Part shown: one piece after another, positions 48,038 to 57,316 of the stretch
Layout: every line of letters starts with the position of its first letter
How positions within the stretch are numbered: position 1 is the stretch's first letter
NCBI RefSeq assembly: GCF_030142155.1
Contig: NZ_CP126247.1
Span: 2,108,001-2,172,000 of the forward strand
DNA length: 64,000 nucleotides
Direction: 5' to 3'
Origin: Arthrobacter sp. zg-Y820
GTDB lineage: Bacteria > Actinomycetota > Actinomycetes > Actinomycetales > Micrococcaceae
Notes under the pieces: generated by a model
Told to the model about the DNA's origin: nothing
The model's database searches: none
The model's input: only the letters and a program-made list of their open reading frames with translations
Program-made: the position numbers and the translations under genes

Positions 48038-48813
48038 GCCGTTTTCTGCCCGACCATGAAGATGCGGCGGAACGGAAAAACGGTACCCCAGGAGCGCTCC
48101 GGGTATGCCGCGCGCAGCAGGGCCGCATATTCGGCTTCAAACCGGGCGAAGGCCTCCGGATCCAGGGCGTCCATGATCGGGCGCAGTGCAGTCCCGCGCA
48201 CCCACTCCAACACCGGATCCCTGCCGTGCAGGACCTGCGAGTAGGTGGTCTCCCAGACGTCGGCCTCGAAGCCGGCCTCGGTCAGCAGGCCCAGATAGTT
48301 GTCCGGCTCGTCCACGGCATCGGCATGCCGCAGCACTCCGTCCAGCCGGGCCGACCACGGGGCGCTCGCCGCCAGGTCACGCATCAGGGCATGCGAGGGT
48401 GCTCCGAAGTTGCCCGGAACCTGCACCGCCAGCCAGGCGCCGCCGTCGAGCCGCTTGGCCCAGCGGCGCATCAGCTCCTGATGGCCGGGCACCCACTGCA
48501 GGGCTGCATTGGAGACCACCACGTCGGTACCGGGCTGCGGCTCCCATTCCTCGATGCCGGCCTGCACGAAGTCCAGGTTTCCCGGCGCGCGCTCCATTGC
48601 CCTGGCCTGCTCCACCATCGCCTGGGAGGAATCGACGCCGGTGACGTGCGCTTCGGGCCAGCGGGCGGCGAGCGCCGCCGTCAGGGTTCCCGGCCCGCAG
48701 CCCAGGTCGACCACCCGTCGGGGGTTGTCGGCGGCGATGCGGGCAGTGAGATCAAAAAAGGGGCGGTCGCGGTGCGAGGAGAACTGTGTGTATTTCCGGG
48801 GATCCCATTTCAT
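48034..48813 (-). CDS. tam: Trans-aconitate 2-methyltransferase (Tam-like)
   Basis: A 259-residue SAM-dependent methyltransferase. MKWDPRKYTQFSSHRDRPFFDL is the family N-terminus; motif I VVDLGCGPGTLT at about 34-45; then VTGVDSSQAMV and VVSNAALQWVPGH. Tam methylates trans-aconitate, an inhibitor made from the aconitase intermediate. TAGGCT lies 7 nt before the ATG. It is convergent with the permease gene and divergent from the SDR gene. Confidence 0.88.
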   Translation of the reverse strand: MKWDPRKYTQFSSHRDRPFFDLTARIAADNPRRVVDLGCGPGTLTAALAARWPEAHVTGVDSSQAMVEQARAMERAPGNLDFVQAGIEEWEPQPGTDVVVSNAALQWVPGHQELMRRWAKRLDGGAWLAVQVPGNFGAPSHALMRDLAASAPWSARLDGVLRHADAVDEPDNYLGLLTEAGFEADVWETTYSQVLHGRDPVLEWVRGTALRPIMDALDPEAFARFEAEYAALLRAAYPERSWGTVFPFRRIFMVGQKTA

Positions 48814-48820
48814 GCCGCCG

Positions 48821-48826
48821 AGCCTA
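48821..48826 (-). promoter_or_regulatory. -10 box of the tam-like gene
   Basis: TAGGCT, 7 nt before ATG 48813. Confidence 0.45.
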
Positions 48827-48945
48827 GCAGCGTCAGCGGCGCGTGCAGCTGGCCGCGTTCATCCGGGGTCATGCCCGCATGCCCGGGCCGGGCAGTGCCG
48901 GTGCGGCGCGGGCCGTGGTTGAATCCTGTCCATGGTGGTGCAGAC

Positions 48946-49782
48946 ATGGTGAGGCAGACGTGGTTCATCACGGGAGCGGGCCGGGGCCTCGGCCTGGCGC
49001 TGGCCGAGCAGGCGCTTGCGGCCGGCCACACAGTCGTCGCTGCCGTGCGGGGCGACCATTCCCTCCAACCCCACGACCGGCTGCTGGTACAGCGACTCGA
49101 TGTGCGGGACCGGACCAAGGCCAACTTCGCCGTTGAGCACGCCGTCCGGCGGACGGGGCGGCTGGATGTTCTCATCAACAACGCCGGCTACGGTCTGGTT
49201 GGAGCCGTCGAAGAGGTCGGCGAAGAGGACGCCCGGGCCATACTGGACACCAACCTGCTCGGGGCGCTGTGGCTCTCCCAAGCCGCGGTGCGCACAATGC
49301 GCAGACAGGGGGCCGGGCACATTGTGCAGATCTCCACCGTCGGAGCCGTGGGCGCCATGCCCACCCTCGGCCTCTACAACGCCAGCAAATGGGGCCTCGA
49401 GGGTTTCAGCGAGGCTCTCGCCGCTGAGGTCGCGCCGTTCGGAATCCGCGTCACCATCGTTGAGCCCGGCGGCCTCGACACCGGCTGGGCCACGGGCAGC
49501 ATGCGGTTCAGCAAACCGGTCGCTGCCTATGACGACCTCCGGCGCTCGCTGTTCGGGACCTCCGCGGTTCCCTGGCCCGTGGAGCCCGGAGCCACCGGCG
49601 GCGGCACCAGCCCGTCCGAGGCGGCTGCCGCCGTGATCCGCTATGTGCACCATCCCGACGACGGACGCCTCCGGCTCCTCATCGGCGAGGACGCCGCTGA
49701 GCAGGTTGCAACCGTGCTCCGGCGCAGGCAGCAGGACTACGGACAGCTGCCGCCCCCGGACACACCCGGCAACCCGCGCTGA
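48946..49782 (+). CDS. SDR-family oxidoreductase
   Basis: A 278-residue classical short-chain dehydrogenase. Cofactor motif TGAGRGLG near the N-terminus, NNAGYG, and active-site YNASK; the following EPGGLDTGWA and a C-terminal extension resemble SDRs of the oxidoreductase type with NADP preference (an Arg follows the second strand: AAVRG). The substrate is unknown. The frame runs open about 2.3 kb upstream, but that part is antisense or out of frame to real genes; ATG 48946 starts the fold. It may be a single gene. Confidence 0.88.
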   Translation: MVRQTWFITGAGRGLGLALAEQALAAGHTVVAAVRGDHSLQPHDRLLVQRLDVRDRTKANFAVEHAVRRTGRLDVLINNAGYGLVGAVEEVGEEDARAILDTNLLGALWLSQAAVRTMRRQGAGHIVQISTVGAVGAMPTLGLYNASKWGLEGFSEALAAEVAPFGIRVTIVEPGGLDTGWATGSMRFSKPVAAYDDLRRSLFGTSAVPWPVEPGATGGGTSPSEAAAAVIRYVHHPDDGRLRLLIGEDAAEQVATVLRRRQQDYGQLPPPDTPGNPR

Positions 49783-49865
49783 GGACCGGTGAAGGATCCG
49801 GAACAGACAGGGCGGGAAACGTGCCGTCCCGAGCGCCCGGCGCGGCCCGATAGTCTGGTAGGGAC

Positions 49866-52406
49866 ATGAAACTTCTTGAACAGCTTCCTTCCGGCCCCGC
49901 CAACACCCGCACCATCGACCCCGATGAGACGTACACGTCCTTCCTGGAATGGGTCGAGAGCCGGGGCATGTCGCTGTACCCGGCACAGGATGAAGCGGTG
50001 ATGGAGCTGGTGACCGGCAACAACGTCATCCTCGCCACCCCCACCGGCTCGGGCAAGTCCATGGTGGCCATCGCCGCGCACTTCTACGCCATGGCGCACG
50101 ACGAGCGCAGCTACTACACGGCGCCCATCAAGGCCCTGGTCTCGGAAAAGTTCTTCGCGCTCTGCGAGATCTTCGGCGCCGAGAACGTCGGCATGGTCAC
50201 CGGCGACTCCTCCGTGAACAAGGACGCCCCGATCATCTGCTGCACCGCGGAGATCCTGGCCAACATCGCCCTGCGCGAAGGCGCCGACGCGGACCTGGGC
50301 ACCGTCATCATGGACGAGTTCCACTTCTACTCCGACCCGCAGCGCGGCTGGGCCTGGCAGGTTCCACTGCTGGAGCTGCCGCAGGCCCAGTTCCTGCTGA
50401 TGTCCGCAACCCTCGGCGACATGACCCGGATCGCCAACGAGCTCAGCGAACTCACCAACCGGGACACCGTCACCGTCTCCTCGGTGTCACGGCCCATCCC
50501 CCTGCACTACTACTACGTGGAGACCCCGGTCCAGGAATCCCTCGAGGAGCTGCTGGCCACCAAGCAGGTGCCGGTCTACGTGGTGCACTTTTCCCAGATC
50601 GAGGCCATCGACCGGGCCCAGGCGCTGATGAGCATCAACGTCTGCACCCGCGAGGAGAAGGATAAAATCGGCGAGCTGATCGCCGGCTTCCGCTTTGCCC
50701 CCGGCTTCGGCAAGACCCTGAACCGGCTGGTCCGGCACGGCATCGGCGTGCACCACGCCGGCATGCTGCCCAAGTACCGCCGCCTCGTGGAGCAGCTGGC
50801 CCAGGCCGGCCTGCTGAAGGTCATCTGCGGCACCGACACCCTGGGCGTGGGCATCAACGTGCCGATCCGCACCGTGCTGATCACCGCCCTGTCCAAGTAC
50901 GACGGCACCCGCACCCGCCCGCTGAAGGTCCGCGAGTTCCACCAGATCGCCGGACGCGCCGGACGCGCCGGCTACGACACGGCGGGCACCGTCGTCGTGC
51001 AGGCACCGGAACACGTGATCGAAAACGTCAAGGCCATGGCCAAGGCCCACGCGAAGTTCGGCGACGACCAGAAGAAGCTGCGCCAGGTGGTGAAGAAGAA
51101 GCCGCAGGCCGGCTTTGTGTCCTGGGGCAAGCCCACCTTCGAAAAGCTGGTCGACGGCACCCCGGAGCCGCTGACCTCCAGCTTCAACATCACCCACTCC
51201 ATGCTGCTGAACCTGCTGGAGCGTCCGGGCGACCCGTTCGCCGCAACCAAGAAGCTGCTCACCCACAACCATGAGAGCCGGTCCTCGCAGCTGGCGCTGA
51301 TGAAGAAGGCGCTGGGCATCTACCGGGAGCTCAAGACCGCGGGCATCGTGGAAGTCCTGCCCGAGCCCGACGTCGACGGCCGGACCGTCCGCCTCAAGGT
51401 GCACCTGCAGCCGAACTTCGCCCTGAACCAGCCGCTGTCTCCGTTCGCGATGGCGTCCCTGGAGATCCTGGACCCGGAGAGCCCCTCCTACGCCCTGGAC
51501 GTGGTGTCGGTGATCGAGGCGATCATGGAAAAGCCGCGACAGGTCCTCTCCGCGCAGGAGAAGAAGGCGCGCGGCGAGGCCATCGCGGCCATGAAATCCC
51601 AGGGCATCGAGTACGACGAGCGGATGGCCCTGCTCGAAGAAGTCACCTATCCGCAGCCGCTGGCTGAGCTGCTGCACCAGTCCTTCGAGGTGTACCGCTC
51701 CGGCGCCCCCTGGCTGGGCGAGTTTGAGCTGAGCCCCAAGTCAATTGTCCGGGACATGTACGAGCGGGCCATGAGCTTCGGCGAATACGTCCAGTTCTAC
51801 TCGCTGGCCCGGTCCGAGGGCGTGCTGCTGCGCTACCTCTCTGACACCTACAAGGCCCTGCTGCACACGGTTCCCCCGGAGCGGCTGCGGGAAGACCTCG
51901 AGGACATCATCGAATGGCTCGGTGAATTGGTCCGCCAGACCGACTCCTCGCTGCTGGACGAATGGGAAGAACTGACCAACGGCATCAATCCCGACGCCAC
52001 CGACGAACCGGTGCTGCCGCCGGTGCCGGATAAGCTCACCGCCAATGTCCGCGCCTTCCGCGTCATGGTCCGCAACGAAATGTTCTCCCGGGTGAAGCTC
52101 TTTGCCGATGAGGACGACCGCGCCCTGGGCGAGCTCGACGGCGCCGCCGGCTGGGATGCCGACCGCTGGGCCGACGTGCTGGATGCCTACTTCGCCGAGC
52201 ACGAAGACATCGATGACGGCCCCGACGGCCGCGGGCCGAACCTGCTGATCATCAAGGAGCTGCCCGGAAAGTGGGAGGTCCGGCAGATCTTCAAGGACCC
52301 GGCCAACCACCTGGACTGGGGCATCAACGCAGAGGTCGACCTGGCGGCCTCGGACGAGGCCGGCTACCCCGTCATCAAGGTGATCCACGCCGGCCGCCTC
52401 GATTAG
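49866..52406 (+). CDS. Ski2-like DEAD/DEAH-box RNA helicase (DUF3516 C-terminus)
   Basis: An 846-residue helicase. Walker A TPTGSGKS (about 55-62), DEFH box, SATLGDM motif III, and motif VI QIAGRAGRAGYD. The second half after about 440 is the DUF3516 domain, seen in actinobacterial Ski2-like helicases. The role is presumably RNA handling; the partner is unknown. A -10-like TAGTCT lies 9 nt before the ATG. The next gene begins 10 bp after its stop. Confidence 0.9.
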   Translation: MKLLEQLPSGPANTRTIDPDETYTSFLEWVESRGMSLYPAQDEAVMELVTGNNVILATPTGSGKSMVAIAAHFYAMAHDERSYYTAPIKALVSEKFFALCEIFGAENVGMVTGDSSVNKDAPIICCTAEILANIALREGADADLGTVIMDEFHFYSDPQRGWAWQVPLLELPQAQFLLMSATLGDMTRIANELSELTNRDTVTVSSVSRPIPLHYYYVETPVQESLEELLATKQVPVYVVHFSQIEAIDRAQALMSINVCTREEKDKIGELIAGFRFAPGFGKTLNRLVRHGIGVHHAGMLPKYRRLVEQLAQAGLLKVICGTDTLGVGINVPIRTVLITALSKYDGTRTRPLKVREFHQIAGRAGRAGYDTAGTVVVQAPEHVIENVKAMAKAHAKFGDDQKKLRQVVKKKPQAGFVSWGKPTFEKLVDGTPEPLTSSFNITHSMLLNLLERPGDPFAATKKLLTHNHESRSSQLALMKKALGIYRELKTAGIVEVLPEPDVDGRTVRLKVHLQPNFALNQPLSPFAMASLEILDPESPSYALDVVSVIEAIMEKPRQVLSAQEKKARGEAIAAMKSQGIEYDERMALLEEVTYPQPLAELLHQSFEVYRSGAPWLGEFELSPKSIVRDMYERAMSFGEYVQFYSLARSEGVLLRYLSDTYKALLHTVPPERLREDLEDIIEWLGELVRQTDSSLLDEWEELTNGINPDATDEPVLPPVPDKLTANVRAFRVMVRNEMFSRVKLFADEDDRALGELDGAAGWDADRWADVLDAYFAEHEDIDDGPDGRGPNLLIIKELPGKWEVRQIFKDPANHLDWGINAEVDLAASDEAGYPVIKVIHAGRLD

Positions 52407-52409
52407 GCT
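52404..52409 (+). promoter_or_regulatory. -10 box of the GNAT gene
   Basis: TAGGCT, 7 nt before ATG 52417; its first bases are the stop codon region of the helicase gene. Confidence 0.45.
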
Positions 52410-52416
52410 GGGCAGC

Positions 52417-52917
52417 ATGGAAATACGCCCCGCCCGCAGAGAAGACGTCCCCGTAATCCTCGAGCTCGTTCACGACCTCGCGATTTACGAGAAAGAGCCG
52501 CACGCGGTGAAAAACACCGCCGAGGCCCTGGAACGGAACCTGTTCGGGGACAACCCGGCCATCTTCGCCCACGTCGCCGTGGAGCAGGGGGCAGTTCAGG
52601 GGTTCGCGCTCTGGTTCCTGAACTACTCCACCTGGGAGGGCACGCACGGGATCTATCTGGAGGATCTCTACGTCAGGCCGGAGACCCGGGGCAAGGGCTG
52701 CGGCAAGGCGCTGCTGCGCACGCTGGCCGAGATCGCCGTGGAGCGCGGTTATGCCCGGGTGGAATGGTGCGTCCTCAACTGGAATGAGCCGTCCATCCGC
52801 TTCTACAAGTCCCTGGGCGCCGTCCCGCAGGACGACTGGACCACCTTCCGGCTGACCGGCGGTCCCCTGGAGACCTTCGGCGCCTCCGGAACAGCGGCCG
52901 CGGACACCTCCGCATGA
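52417..52917 (+). CDS. GNAT-family N-acetyltransferase
   Basis: A 166-residue acetyltransferase, similar in layout to diamine/spermidine acetyltransferases: IRPARREDVPVILELVHDLA at the N-terminus, GIYLEDLYVRPETRGKGCGKALL with the acetyl-CoA loop (R/Q-x-x-G-x-G/A), and the WNEPSIRFYKSLGA C-terminus. The acceptor is not known. Its stop overlaps the next gene (ATGA). Confidence 0.9.
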   Translation: MEIRPARREDVPVILELVHDLAIYEKEPHAVKNTAEALERNLFGDNPAIFAHVAVEQGAVQGFALWFLNYSTWEGTHGIYLEDLYVRPETRGKGCGKALLRTLAEIAVERGYARVEWCVLNWNEPSIRFYKSLGAVPQDDWTTFRLTGGPLETFGASGTAAADTSA

Positions 52918-54263
52918 GCGCGCCGCACACGGCCTCGGCGTCCTGCACGGTCCGCGGCATGCGGGTCACCGACCACCGCTTCACGGTGCCGCTGGACCAC
53001 GCGGACCCGGACGGTGAAACCATCACCGTCTTTGCCCGGGAATACACCGACGCCGAGCTGCCGCAGGCCGAGGCGGAGCGGCTGCCCTGGCTGCTGTACC
53101 TGCAGGGCGGTCCCGGCGGCAAGGGGCCGCGGCTGCTGCAGTTCGGCGGCTGGACCAAGGCCGCTTCCTCCCGCTTCCGCCTCCTGATGCTGGACCAGCG
53201 CGGCACCGGGCTCTCCACGCCGCTCACCCGGCAGACCCTGGCTGTGCGGGGGAATGCCGCCGCCCAGGCCGAGTTCCTGGCGCATTTCCGGGCCGACTCC
53301 ATCGTGGCCGATGCCGAACTGATCCGGGAGGCCCTCGGCTCCGCCCCGTGGACCACCTACGGACAGAGCTACGGCGGCTTCTGCACCCTGACCTACCTGT
53401 CCTTCGCTCCGCACGGGCTGCGCGAATCGCTCATCACCGGCGGCCTGGCCCCGCTGACCGGCCCGGCGGACCGGGTGTACCGCGCGACCTTCCGGCGGGT
53501 TGCCGCCCGCAACGCCGAATACTTCGCCAAGTATCCGCAGGACCGGACCATTACCACCCGGATCGCCCGGCATCTGAAGGACGTCCCGGAGTTCCTGCCC
53601 TCCGGGGAACGGCTGAGCGTGCAGCGCTTCCAGATGGCAGGCTCCTATCTGGGCGGGAACACCCGCATGGACGGCCTGCACCATTTGCTGGAGGAAGCGT
53701 TCGTTTCAACGCCCGACGGCGACCGCCTCTCCGACACCTTCCTGGAAACGGTCCACGGGCTGGTCAGCCGCGCCGCCAACCCGCTGTACGCACTGCTCCA
53801 TGAGTCCATCTACGGCCAGGGGAAGGCCACGGACTGGGCGGCGGAACGGGTTCTCGAAGACTTTCCGGAGTTCCGGCCCGACGCGGAGGAACCGCTCTAC
53901 ACCGGGGAGATGGTCTACCCCTGGTACTTCGACGAGGATCCGGCACTGGTGCCGCTGAAGGACACCGCCGAATTGCTCGCCGCCAGGAAGGACTGGCCCG
54001 CGCTGTACGATCCGGCGCAGCTGGCCCGGAACACGGTCCCGGTGGCAGCCGCCGTTTACAGCGACGACATTTACGTTGACCGGGACCTGTCCCTGGAGAC
54101 GGCAGCTGCCGTGCGCGGGCTGCGGGTCTGGGAAAGCCCGGACTTCCACCACGACGGCATCGCCGACGACGGCGAGGGCATCTTTAACCGGCTCCTGGCC
54201 ATGGTGCGGGGCGAGCCGGAGCACCAGGAGGCAGCGGAGGCAGCGGCCGCCTCAGGCGCCTAA
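52914..54263 (+). CDS. Alpha/beta hydrolase, prolyl aminopeptidase-like
   Basis: A 449-residue alpha/beta hydrolase. The oxyanion region [14 protein letters not shown], the nucleophile elbow GQSYGGF, and a late DFHHDGI with the catalytic His. Length and the LQGGPGG motif fit the proline iminopeptidase (S33) group, which frees N-terminal proline from peptides. Its substrate here is predicted only. No signal peptide. Translationally coupled to the GNAT gene. Its 3' end overlaps the convergent TetR gene by 12 bases. Confidence 0.87.
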   Translation: MSAPHTASASCTVRGMRVTDHRFTVPLDHADPDGETITVFAREYTDAELPQAEAERLPWLLYLQGGPGGKGPRLLQFGGWTKAASSRFRLLMLDQRGTGLSTPLTRQTLAVRGNAAAQAEFLAHFRADSIVADAELIREALGSAPWTTYGQSYGGFCTLTYLSFAPHGLRESLITGGLAPLTGPADRVYRATFRRVAARNAEYFAKYPQDRTITTRIARHLKDVPEFLPSGERLSVQRFQMAGSYLGGNTRMDGLHHLLEEAFVSTPDGDRLSDTFLETVHGLVSRAANPLYALLHESIYGQGKATDWAAERVLEDFPEFRPDAEEPLYTGEMVYPWYFDEDPALVPLKDTAELLAARKDWPALYDPAQLARNTVPVAAAVYSDDIYVDRDLSLETAAAVRGLRVWESPDFHHDGIADDGEGIFNRLLAMVRGEPEHQEAAEAAAASGA

Positions 54264-54932
54264 CCGCACCACGTCCACTGCTGCGGCCAGGTAAGGTGCC
54301 GGGTCCGGTTCCTCCGAGTTGGCCCACTGGATCCACGCCGTGACCATGGCAGCGCCCATGGCCGCTGCGGTCAGTGCCGCACGCGGAGCCGGCAAACCCG
54401 CGGCCTCCAGATATGCCGTCAGGGCAGATCCCTTCTGTCCCAGATAGCGGTAGGCCTCGGCGGCCAGCTCAGGGTGGCTGCTGATCAGCCGCAGGCGGCC
54501 GCGCGTCACTGCCAGGTCCGGCAGCACCTTCGCTCCCTGGGCGACAGCCATGATCAATGCCGCGCGTATCCCGGGTTCCGAGATGCTCCCGCCGGCGGCT
54601 TCCGCCGGCACCGCCGCAGTCCGCAGCCCGGCCGCGATGGCCTGCTGCACCGGTTCGGTTCCGCCCCAGACCAGGGCGGACTTTGAGGAGAAGTACCGGT
54701 AAAGGCTCTTGCGTCCGATCCCCGCCGCCCGGGCGATGTCCTCCATGGACGCTCCTTCGTAGCCGTGCTCGGCAAACAATTCCAGCGCGACGGCGGCGAT
54801 TCTGTCCGGGTCAATACTCACCGGGCGGCCTGCAGCGCGCACGCCTCTTCCGGCGGTGCTGCCCTGCCCGCCCCGTATTTTCGACTTTTCGGATTCCGTG
54901 TTTAGGGTTTCCGAAGTTTTGCCGTCATCCAT
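54252..54932 (-). CDS. TetR-family transcriptional regulator
   Basis: A 226-residue regulator. After a 35-residue polar N-terminal tail, the TetR helix-turn-helix is [39 protein letters not shown]. The C-terminal ligand domain is variable. It is divergent from an SDR gene, and a palindrome GACAC-N3-GTGTC (54956-54968) lies between. By position it should control itself and the SDR. The ligand is unknown; the closely spaced TetR/SDR pair resembles systems for alcohol or ketone substrates. Confidence 0.9.
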   Translation of the reverse strand: MDDGKTSETLNTESEKSKIRGGQGSTAGRGVRAAGRPVSIDPDRIAAVALELFAEHGYEGASMEDIARAAGIGRKSLYRYFSSKSALVWGGTEPVQQAIAAGLRTAAVPAEAAGGSISEPGIRAALIMAVAQGAKVLPDLAVTRGRLRLISSHPELAAEAYRYLGQKGSALTAYLEAAGLPAPRAALTAAAMGAAMVTAWIQWANSEEPDPAPYLAAAVDVVRLGA

Positions 54933-54955
54933 TGGTGCCTCCCAGCTTCAATTAA

Positions 54956-54968
54956 GACACAAAGTGTC
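54956..54968. promoter_or_regulatory. Putative TetR operator GACAC-N3-GTGTC
   Basis: A perfect 5-bp inverted repeat with 3-bp centre (AAA) in the 78-bp gap between divergent TetR and SDR genes; AT-rich on both sides. Confidence 0.6.
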
Positions 54969-55010
54969 ATAATATCGGAAGATCAGTTATTTACTTCTTT
55001 GGAGGACCCT

Positions 55011-55787
55011 TTGAACGCTGCAGCATCCTGGCAGGAATCCATCACCGAAGGCCGTTTCTCGGGCCAGACCGTTATTGTGACCGGTGCCGGTTCGGGCATC
55101 GGCCTCGCCACCGCACTGCGCGTGGCCAAGGAAGGCGGCCGCGTCATCGCCGCCGACATGAGCTCCGAACGCCTGGACGCCCTCGTGTCCGAGAACCCGT
55201 CACTGGACATCGTTCCGGTTGTCGGTGACATCACCAAGGAAGAGTCGGTCGCCAAGATCGTTGAGGCCGCCGGTGACCGCGTTGACGGTTTGGCCAACGT
55301 TGCCGGCATCATGGACAACTTCGCACCGGTGCATGAGGTCCAGGACAAGCTCTGGGACCTGGTGTTCGCGGTCAACGTCACGGCCACGATGCGCCTGAGC
55401 CGCGCTGTCCTGCCGCTGATGCTGGCGCAGGGCTCCGGCTCCGTCGTCAACATCACCTCCGAGGCCGGCCTGCGCGGCTCCGCCGCCGGTGCCGCCTACA
55501 CGGCGTCCAAGCACGCCGTCGTCGGGCTTACCAAGAGCTCAGCCGTGATGTACGGCCAGAAGGGTATCCGCGTGAACGCCGTGGCCCCCGGTGCCACCAT
55601 CACCAACATCGAGGCCAAGTGGGAATCCGAGATGGGTGCCGCACGCATCCAGCCGCTGATGTCGATGGTGCCCGGCCAGGCCACCGCCGAGCAGCTCGCC
55701 GCCTCGATCACGTTCCTGCTCAGCAAGGACGGCACCAATGTCAACGGTGTGATCCTGGCGTCCGACGCCGGATGGAGCGCCATCTAA
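55011..55787 (+). CDS. SDR-family oxidoreductase, TetR-linked
   Basis: A 258-residue classical SDR. TGAGSGIG cofactor motif (about 24-31), Asp in ADMSSERL (suggesting NAD preference), NVAGIMD, the catalytic Ser in NITSEAG, and the YTASK motif. The start is TTG 55011 with GGAGGA just upstream; a TTG 12 bases earlier is less likely. The substrate is not evident. It stands alone between the putative operator and a strong terminator. Its level of similarity to general SDRs does not fix a pathway. Confidence 0.88.
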   Translation: MNAAASWQESITEGRFSGQTVIVTGAGSGIGLATALRVAKEGGRVIAADMSSERLDALVSENPSLDIVPVVGDITKEESVAKIVEAAGDRVDGLANVAGIMDNFAPVHEVQDKLWDLVFAVNVTATMRLSRAVLPLMLAQGSGSVVNITSEAGLRGSAAGAAYTASKHAVVGLTKSSAVMYGQKGIRVNAVAPGATITNIEAKWESEMGAARIQPLMSMVPGQATAEQLAASITFLLSKDGTNVNGVILASDAGWSAI

Positions 55788-55811
55788 GGCTTCCGCCTCC
55801 ACCGAGGTATT

Positions 55812-55856
55812 AACGAGAGCAGGTCCCCGGCATTTGCCGGGGACCTGCTCTCGTTT
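55812..55856 (+). terminator. Terminator of the TetR-linked SDR gene
   Basis: A perfect 20-bp stem (starts AACGAGAGCAGG, loop ATTT) followed by TTT; it also lies downstream of convergent terC and may serve both. Confidence 0.88.
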
Positions 55857-55892
55857 ACGGGTGTTGCTGCTTGGTGTTGCTATTGCTCGGTA

Positions 55893-57089
55893 TTACTGCC
55901 CGCGCTGTGACCTTGGGTCGTTGGCCAGGAAGTGTGCCCGGGCCTCATCAGTGACTTCCGGAAGCTTCACGTCGTCGCGGTCCTTGGCAACGGTGGTGGC
56001 TGCCTGGTAGGACTTGGTGACCTTGTCGTAGGCTTCCACCCGTTCCTCGTGCGGGGCGTCTTCCCCGAGGTTCCGGTACACCTTCAGTGCGTTTTCCAGC
56101 GACGCCACGGCCTGGACGGCCTTGGCCTTCGGGCTGAGCAGCGAGGCAACGGTGGCGATCACGATGGTGCCGAGGATGACGGCGAGGGAGACGAAGGTCG
56201 GGATCTCCGGAGCCCAGGCGACATGTTCGCCGCCGTTGATGAACGGCAGCTCGTTGACGTGCAGGGCGTGCAGGATCAGCTTCACGCCGATGAACGCCAG
56301 GATGACCGACAGGCCGTGCTTGAGGTAGATCAGGCGATCCATCAGGCCGCCCAGCAGGAAGTAGAGCTGGCGCAGGCCCATCAGGGCGAAGATGTTGGCG
56401 GTGAAGACGATGAAGGCGCTCTGGGTCAGGCCGAAGATGGCCGGAATGGAGTCCACAGCGAACATCAGGTCGGTAACGCCGATGGTGATGAAGACGATCA
56501 GCATCGGGGTGAAGACCTTCTTGCCGTCCACCACCGTGCGGATTTTGCCCTGGTCGAACTTGTCGGTCATGGGCAGGACGCGGCGCAGCTTGCCGATCAG
56601 CTTGTTGTCGCTGCCCTCTTCTTCGTCTTCACCGTTGTCAGTGGCCTGCTTGTAGGCAGTCCACAGCAGGAAGGCGCCGAAGATGAAGAACACCCAGCTG
56701 AAGTTCTCGATCACGGCGGCGCCGATGATGATGAAGATGCCGCGCAGGATCAGCGCGATGATGATGCCGAACATCAGCACTTCCTGCTGGTACTTACGCG
56801 GTACCGAGAAGCGGGCCATGATGATGATGAAGACAAACAGGTTGTCGATGCTCAGGCTGTATTCGGTGACCCAGCCGGCCACAAACTGGCTGCCGTACTC
56901 CGGTCCGGTGAACACGAACATGGCACCGGCGAAGGCCAGGGCAAGCCCGACATAGAAGCCGACCCACAGGCCGGCTTCCTTCATTGACGGCTCGTGCGGA
57001 CGCTTAACGACAAGGAGCAGGTCGAAAAGCAGGACGAGTCCGAGGACGACAAATGTGCCGACCTCAAAGACCACGGGTAATTCGGGCAT
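55893..57089 (-). CDS. TerC family membrane protein
   Basis: A 398-residue membrane protein with nine or so hydrophobic segments. The conserved acidic membrane motifs ILRGIFIIIG, SIDNLFVFIIIMARF and FAVDSIPAIFGLTQ are those of TerC/Alx proteins. Members act in metal handling (manganese efflux) or tellurite resistance. The cytosolic charged insert (about 150-180, EDEEEGSDN) and the 75-residue charged tail are variable. A yybP-ykoY riboswitch candidate upstream points to Mn2+. ATG 57089 starts the conserved N-terminus. Confidence 0.92.
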   Translation of the reverse strand: MPELPVVFEVGTFVVLGLVLLFDLLLVVKRPHEPSMKEAGLWVGFYVGLALAFAGAMFVFTGPEYGSQFVAGWVTEYSLSIDNLFVFIIIMARFSVPRKYQQEVLMFGIIIALILRGIFIIIGAAVIENFSWVFFIFGAFLLWTAYKQATDNGEDEEEGSDNKLIGKLRRVLPMTDKFDQGKIRTVVDGKKVFTPMLIVFITIGVTDLMFAVDSIPAIFGLTQSAFIVFTANIFALMGLRQLYFLLGGLMDRLIYLKHGLSVILAFIGVKLILHALHVNELPFINGGEHVAWAPEIPTFVSLAVILGTIVIATVASLLSPKAKAVQAVASLENALKVYRNLGEDAPHEERVEAYDKVTKSYQAATTVAKDRDDVKLPEVTDEARAHFLANDPRSQRGQ

Positions 57090-57117
57090 GTAGGGGGACC
57101 TTTCGGGCGCGGGAGTG

Positions 57118-57236
57118 AACGCAAGTCTCTCCGGCATCCGCGAACGCGACGTTCGAACGGCTGCCCGCTGCACCCGGCGGGACGACGATGCCCCGCGTGC
57201 TGACGGATACAGCGCGGGCGGATACTCCCCTGCGCT
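57118..57236 (-). ncRNA. yybP-ykoY (Mn2+) riboswitch candidate upstream of terC
   Basis: On the minus strand: closing helix AGCGCAG (57236-57230) pairs with TTGCGTT (57124-57118) using two G-U pairs; GGGAGTA follows the 5' arm and GAGAC precedes the 3' arm, as in the yybP-ykoY core. CCGTCAGCAC matches the conserved CGUCA loop. The length (119 nt) fits. The terC ATG is 28 nt downstream. A possible -10 GATAGACT lies just upstream of the RNA. Confidence 0.7.
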
Positions 57237-57270
57237 GCCAAGAAGTCTATCGCAGCGCGCGCTCGCGGAG

Positions 57271-57299
57271 AGAAAGCCCTTCCGGACAGAAAGCCCTTC
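57271..57299. repeat. Direct repeat AGAAAGCCCTTC x2
   Basis: Two 12-bp copies at 57271-57282 and 57288-57299 (17-bp period), and a looser third copy (GGAAAAGCCCC) near 57307, in the upstream region of terC. Confidence 0.5.
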
Positions 57300-57316
57300 T
57301 AGCGGAGGAAAAGCCC

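Noticed and set aside
46639..48945. Upstream part of a 1047-codon frame that ends in the SDR gene
   Set aside because: It overlaps the permease in another frame and the methyltransferase in antisense. Only the last 278 codons from 48946 form a known fold.
54999..55010. Earlier TTG start for the TetR-linked SDR
   Set aside because: It would place the GGAGGA ribosome site inside the coding sequence; TTG 55011 fits better.
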